Assembly (NCBI GenBank): GCA_017548605.1
Contig: JAFYZT010000023.1
Location: forward strand, 124,001-188,000
DNA length: 64,000 bases
Direction: 5' to 3'
Source of the DNA: Prevotella sp.
GTDB lineage: Bacteria; Bacteroidota; Bacteroidia; Bacteroidales; Bacteroidaceae
The notes beneath the pieces are model-generated. The model was given only the letters and a program-made list of their open reading frames with translations, was not told the DNA's origin and did no database searches. Shown one piece after another: positions 60,592 through 64,000 of this stretch (position 1 is its first letter; each line of letters opens with the position of its first letter). The translations under genes and the position numbers were made by a program.

Positions 60592-61335
60592 ATGGGAAAA
60601 AGATTTATCACCCTGTTTTTGGCTGCCAGCAGCGTTCTTGCTGCCGCGGCTCAGGAGAGGACGGTGCAGAACCGCCCTTATACTGATTTGCGTAAATTTC
60701 ATTTCGGTGTTTTCGTGGGAACACACATGCAGGACATAGAATTCAAGAATGTGGGTCCCCAGCTCATAGAAATGGAAGACGGCTCCATAGTAGAGAAGAA
60801 CGTGGTCTGTGACCAAGACCGTTGGGATCCGGGGTTCAACGTGGGTGTATTGGGAGAGTTAAGACTAACCGAGAATTTCCAATTCCGTTTGGCTCCCGCC
60901 ATGTATTTCGGCACGCGCCACATCATGTTCCGTAACTACAGCGACCCCACCAACGAGAAAATCATAGAGGAGCATCAAGACCTTAAAACAGCCTACGTCT
61001 CTTTGGCTTTTGATCTTATCTTCGCTGCTCCCCGCTTCAACAATTACCGCCCTTATATGATGGCCGGTCTCAATCCGATGCTTAATCTCTCCGCGCGTGA
61101 CGATGATTTTCTGAAGTTGAAGAACAACGACCTGTTTTTCGAGGTGGGCATCGGCTGTGACTTCTACCTGCCCTTCTTCAAACTTCGTCCGGAGTTGAAG
61201 TTTATGCTCGGACTGTCGGACTGTCTTGACAAGAAACATGCCGACAAACTGAAAGACAAGAACATGACCATGTATTCGAAGTCGGTAAGCGAAGCGCACT
61301 GTAAGATGTTCGTCCTGACGTTCTATTTCGAATGA
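60592..61335 (+). CDS. porT: PorT-family outer-membrane protein of the type IX secretion system
   Basis: A 247-residue beta-barrel protein with a signal peptide (MGKRFITLFLAASSVLAAAA). The start of the mature chain, NRPYTDLRKFHFGVFVGTHM followed by QDIEFKNVG, matches PorT. Repeated aromatic-ended strands follow, and the last residue is after FYFE. It supports a working T9SS, in line with the C-terminal tails on surface proteins at 8429 and 25555. Confidence 0.88.
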   Translation: MGKRFITLFLAASSVLAAAAQERTVQNRPYTDLRKFHFGVFVGTHMQDIEFKNVGPQLIEMEDGSIVEKNVVCDQDRWDPGFNVGVLGELRLTENFQFRLAPAMYFGTRHIMFRNYSDPTNEKIIEEHQDLKTAYVSLAFDLIFAAPRFNNYRPYMMAGLNPMLNLSARDDDFLKLKNNDLFFEVGIGCDFYLPFFKLRPELKFMLGLSDCLDKKHADKLKDKNMTMYSKSVSEAHCKMFVLTFYFE

Positions 61336-61342
61336 AAAAGAT

Positions 61343-61371
61343 ACCCACCCCTACCCTCCCAAAAGGAGGGA
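61343..61371 (+). repeat. REP-like palindrome after porT
   Basis: ACCCACCCCTACCCTCCCAA followed by AAGGAGGGA, 8 bases after the stop codon. Confidence 0.75.
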
Positions 61372-61384
61372 GTTTAGCAAAATA

Positions 61385-61414
61385 AAATGGGCATCTCCAT
61401 GGAGATGCCCATTT
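61385..61414. terminator. Perfect 30-bp palindrome, bidirectional terminator
   Basis: AAATGGGCATCTCCA and its exact complement TGGAGATGCCCATTT meet without spacer between convergent genes, with A/T-rich flanks. Confidence 0.8.
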
Positions 61415-61433
61415 ACTATATGAGAATATCAAA

Positions 61434-62843
61434 TTACATCGCGAGGATTTGCTTTGCCACGTCGTTGTCAGGCTCCAGTTCAATGAGTTTCTGTGCCCAA
61501 CTCTTGGCGGTGGATACATCTTGCTTGGTGTAGTAGTAGATGGCCATGTAGCGGTAGGCACGCTTCAAGTAAACGACATCGTTCTCACCCTGTGTGCCAC
61601 CTTGCACCAGACTGATCAGACGCTCGTAATAGGGTTTGGCCAAACCTTCCTTGTTCTCCGGGTCGAGCTGTGCATTAATCTGCGCACGCTTATAGACATA
61701 GAACTTTGCCGTGGGGTTCATCTCGCAAACCTTGGCATACGCCTCGTCAGCCTTACGCAGAGCCTCCTTGGTAGCAGCCTCATCCGTATTCTCGTCGGAA
61801 GCAATAGCCTGATAGATGTCTGCCAAGCCGGTATAATCTTCAGCCTTCGGACTGCTGACGGTAGCCAGATACTTGTTGTACTGCTCTACGGCACTGGCAT
61901 GAGCGCCCTTGCCGGAGTAAGCCTGTGCTAACGCCTTATAAGCCTCGGGATTCTCACGCATCTGCAGCGACTGCTGGAATGCCGAAATGGCAGCATCCCA
62001 TGACTTGGCACCCAGGTTGGAGTATCCCAGATTGAGGTAGTCGCGCGGAGACACCTCAGCACTGTCGGATTGGTTCATCAGCCTGTCGGCATAATTCACC
62101 GCACCAGCATAGTCCTCAGCAACAAGACTGTTGTAGAATGCCATACGGTTGAGCACCGCCGAACGCGGGAACTTCTCGAGACCATATTTGGCTATCTCCA
62201 ACGATGTATCGTGCTTGCCGGTATAGTAAGCAGCGAGCGCATATTCCTTCAGATTGTCCTCATTGAGGCTGCCACGATTGGCCTTGGCAAAATATTCCAC
62301 AGCCTGGTCATAGTTCTCTGCCTGATAGAAGAAGTGAGCTGCCACGGCATCGACAGGATAGTCGGGACGTTCTGCACGCAGTTTCTCAAGCATTGCTGCC
62401 GACTCGGTAGGCGAAATCTTACGATACACGCGGGCATACTTGATATAACCCATCGGCTCTTTGGGAGCGATGTGCGTTGCTTGCTGATACCACACGGCGG
62501 CAGCACCACCATCGTCCTTCACGGCCTCGATGTCACCCTGCAGGAGGTAAGCCTCCACACACTTGTTCTTACCACGCTGCATGGCCATGTCGGCATACAC
62601 CTTGGCTTGCGCGGTGTCGCGTACGTCGAGGAACGCACGTCCCAGTCCGGCAAGTGCCACAGCATCCTTTTTATAGGTCTTGAGGAACTGTTTCACAGGT
62701 TCTTTAACCACGGCGGCGGCACCCTTGGAATCGTTAATCACTTTGGTAATGGCGGCGACATCGGCCTGAAGGTCTTGTGCCGCGGCGGAAGCGGAGAATC
62801 CTAACATCAACGCTCCCAAGAATAGATATTTGATAGCTTTCAT
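61434..62843 (-). CDS. Secreted tetratricopeptide repeat protein
   Basis: A 469-residue exported protein. The signal peptide is MKAIKYLFLGALMLGFSASA. Repeated TPR motifs (for example YLNLGYSNLGAKSWDAAISA) occupy most of the chain. It lies after the phosphate-binding lipoprotein and tonB genes in the same direction, an arrangement common in Prevotella. A role in TonB-linked envelope transport is likely. Confidence 0.87.
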   Translation of the reverse strand: MKAIKYLFLGALMLGFSASAAAQDLQADVAAITKVINDSKGAAAVVKEPVKQFLKTYKKDAVALAGLGRAFLDVRDTAQAKVYADMAMQRGKNKCVEAYLLQGDIEAVKDDGGAAAVWYQQATHIAPKEPMGYIKYARVYRKISPTESAAMLEKLRAERPDYPVDAVAAHFFYQAENYDQAVEYFAKANRGSLNEDNLKEYALAAYYTGKHDTSLEIAKYGLEKFPRSAVLNRMAFYNSLVAEDYAGAVNYADRLMNQSDSAEVSPRDYLNLGYSNLGAKSWDAAISAFQQSLQMRENPEAYKALAQAYSGKGAHASAVEQYNKYLATVSSPKAEDYTGLADIYQAIASDENTDEAATKEALRKADEAYAKVCEMNPTAKFYVYKRAQINAQLDPENKEGLAKPYYERLISLVQGGTQGENDVVYLKRAYRYMAIYYYTKQDVSTAKSWAQKLIELEPDNDVAKQILAM

Positions 62844-62920
62844 AATTCTCTTTGTTTTAGTTGTTGGTTATTAATGTATGTTGGTCAAATTTATGACGGA
62901 AGAATTCTGAAATAGTTTAA

Positions 62921-63880
62921 TCACTGTGTTATCTTAACATCACGTATAGATATCTCACCAGTTCTGGGCAACAGACCCGCCTTGAATATGATGAGCTGTC
63001 CTTTTGGCTGTTCGAGGAAATGGGCAAAGGCCCACGGCAGTCCGTTGTACGGATCATTGAGCAGCGCATAGAGTGTTCTCACTAATTCCTTCGGATATCG
63101 TCCGTCGAGCATATAAGCCTGATAAGGCTTCCATGAATTCATCTCGGTGGCTTTGTCCTTTTTGCTCACCGACATTACTGTTATGTTCTTTTTGAAAGTG
63201 GTGTTGGTTGAATCGCGTTTGTCGTTCAACCAGTTTGAACCAATAACCCCAATTGCGTTGGGAGTTTTCTCGACATAGTCGATAACGGCTGCTGACGTCT
63301 TTGCGGCCACTACGTTATCACCGAACTGCTTACCTTGCAACACGCTATCCACACAATAGCGAACCATGGCAGAACGGTTATTGTCGAACACGACCTCGAT
63401 ATCTCCCAGTTTTGAGCCTGGATTGATGTCGCCCCATTTCTTCACCTCGCCACTGAGCACCCTGCGCACATCGTTGAGTGTGATGCAGGAGTCTTTGTTG
63501 TTGCGGTTGATGATGAGCGCCATGGCATCGTAAGCGAATGGTATGGCTTTAGGGTAGAACTTACGGTCGTTGAAATCTTGTTCTTCTGCGGGATGGAACT
63601 TACGGGCGGTGATAAGCAGTTGGACGCTGTCTTTCATCAGCAATTCCATGCCTTCGCCCTCGCTCATATACAAAGGTGTGAGATGTGCCTTCGGACGGTC
63701 ATGCTCAAACACCTCACGATTCTCCTCGATGATGGGAGAAAAACTTTCGTCAGAGGCGAAAGCAATCGCCCCTGACGTAGCTGTATCAGTTCTGCTACTC
63801 TTGCGCTTGCTCTCACCGCATGCCGAGACGACAGCGATGAGACAAGCCACAAAGAGTGTGTAGAATAAACTTCGGTTCAT
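62921..63880 (-). CDS. PstS-like phosphate-binding lipoprotein
   Basis: A 319-residue periplasmic binding-fold lipoprotein (MNRSLFYTLFVACLIAVVSA with lipobox Cys after SA). It has the substrate-binding segments PKAIPFAYDAMALIINRN and the GEVKKWGDIN motif of the PstS family. No pstCAB genes are next to it. In this genomic setting it follows tonB, so it may serve a TonB-dependent system rather than an ABC transporter. Confidence 0.8.
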   Translation of the reverse strand: MNRSLFYTLFVACLIAVVSACGESKRKSSRTDTATSGAIAFASDESFSPIIEENREVFEHDRPKAHLTPLYMSEGEGMELLMKDSVQLLITARKFHPAEEQDFNDRKFYPKAIPFAYDAMALIINRNNKDSCITLNDVRRVLSGEVKKWGDINPGSKLGDIEVVFDNNRSAMVRYCVDSVLQGKQFGDNVVAAKTSAAVIDYVEKTPNAIGVIGSNWLNDKRDSTNTTFKKNITVMSVSKKDKATEMNSWKPYQAYMLDGRYPKELVRTLYALLNDPYNGLPWAFAHFLEQPKGQLIIFKAGLLPRTGEISIRDVKITQ

Positions 63881-63883
63881 GAA

Positions 63884-64000
63884 TTACTGAAGTTTGAAGG
63901 TTACAGGAACATTGTACTTCACACGCACGGCCTGACCGTTCTGCTTACCAGGAGTCCACTTCGGCATGGATTTCACCACGCGTGCAGCTTCCTTGTCAAG
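63884..64000 (-). CDS. Energy transducer TonB, C-terminal part (cut by the window edge)
   Basis: The last 38 residues of a TonB protein, ending RVVKSMPKWTPGKQNGQAVR then VKYNVPVTFKLQ. This is the typical TonB C-terminal domain that contacts TonB-box peptides. The frame is open to the window edge at 64000, so the rest of the gene lies beyond. It precedes the phosphate-binding lipoprotein gene by 3 bases. Confidence 0.9.
   Translation of the reverse strand, partial: LDKEAARVVKSMPKWTPGKQNGQAVRVKYNVPVTFKLQ

Noticed and set aside
1-64000. tRNA or rRNA genes, insertion sequences with terminal repeats, integrases, phage genes
   Set aside because: None found by reading; no CCA-ended cloverleaf, transposase or integrase motif was seen.

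Overview
The window is a stretch of a Bacteroidales chromosome, most likely Prevotella or a close relative. The evidence is the Bacteroidetes promoter type (TAnnTTTG at -7, often TTTG about 19-20 bases upstream), a PorT-type outer-membrane protein of the type IX secretion system (T9SS), surface proteins with T9SS-like C-terminal tails, a PyrD/PyrK pair, and operons typical of the group such as tonB / phosphate-binding lipoprotein / TPR protein. No tRNA, rRNA, CRISPR array, integrase or complete insertion sequence was found.

Layout. 1-7.2 kb: housekeeping genes (lysS, gpsA, pgi, a HAD phosphatase) with two small lipoproteins and a GxxExxY gene set among degenerate repeats. 7.2-14.1 kb: a structured RNA or long leader ending in a terminator, a nuclease-like gene coupled to a 1742-residue mosaic surface protein, and a 71-residue protein. 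14.4-18.3 kb: an AAA ATPase with an inverted repeat, a secreted protein, mnmA and a mutarotase-like gene. 18.3-21.6 kb: a complete CXXX-repeat peptide (RiPP) operon with two Cys-every-fourth-residue precursors, a radical SAM/SPASM maturase, a partner with SPASM-like cysteines but no radical SAM motif, and a 90-residue accessory protein. 21.7-31.6 kb: beta-propeller protein, frr-rsgA, methionine sulfoxide reductase, rsmA, two small ORFs, slyD, aroC, a candidate sRNA and pyrK-pyrD. 31.8-40.8 kb: XRE regulator, holA, HsdR-N-like protein, TerB-DnaJ protein, zinc-ribbon and NIF3 proteins, an endonuclease lipoprotein and an SDR enzyme. 40.9-45.3 kb: LytTR two-component system, Fic protein and a second endonuclease lipoprotein. 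45.5-49.5 kb: aguA-aguB (agmatine to putrescine) and a GH51 arabinofuranosidase. 49.6-57.6 kb: ECF sigma factor with two membrane proteins, two AmpG-like transporters and a GT2-DUF4922-SpoIID fusion. 57.7-64 kb: UDP-sugar dehydrogenase, nucleotidyltransferase, ferredoxin, PorT, then the TPR / phosphate-binding / TonB operon, cut by the window edge.

The most interesting system is the CXXX-repeat RiPP operon. Both precursors begin with a twin-arginine-like leader, so the peptides may be modified in the cytoplasm and exported by Tat. Other notable signals are the structured RNA at 7.4-7.7 kb with two mutually exclusive long-range helices, a REP-like palindrome family placed just after stop codons and co-oriented with the upstream gene, five genes whose -7 box lies 5-6 bases before the ATG (apparently leaderless), and a 32-residue membrane protein behind two FNR/CRP-type palindromes.
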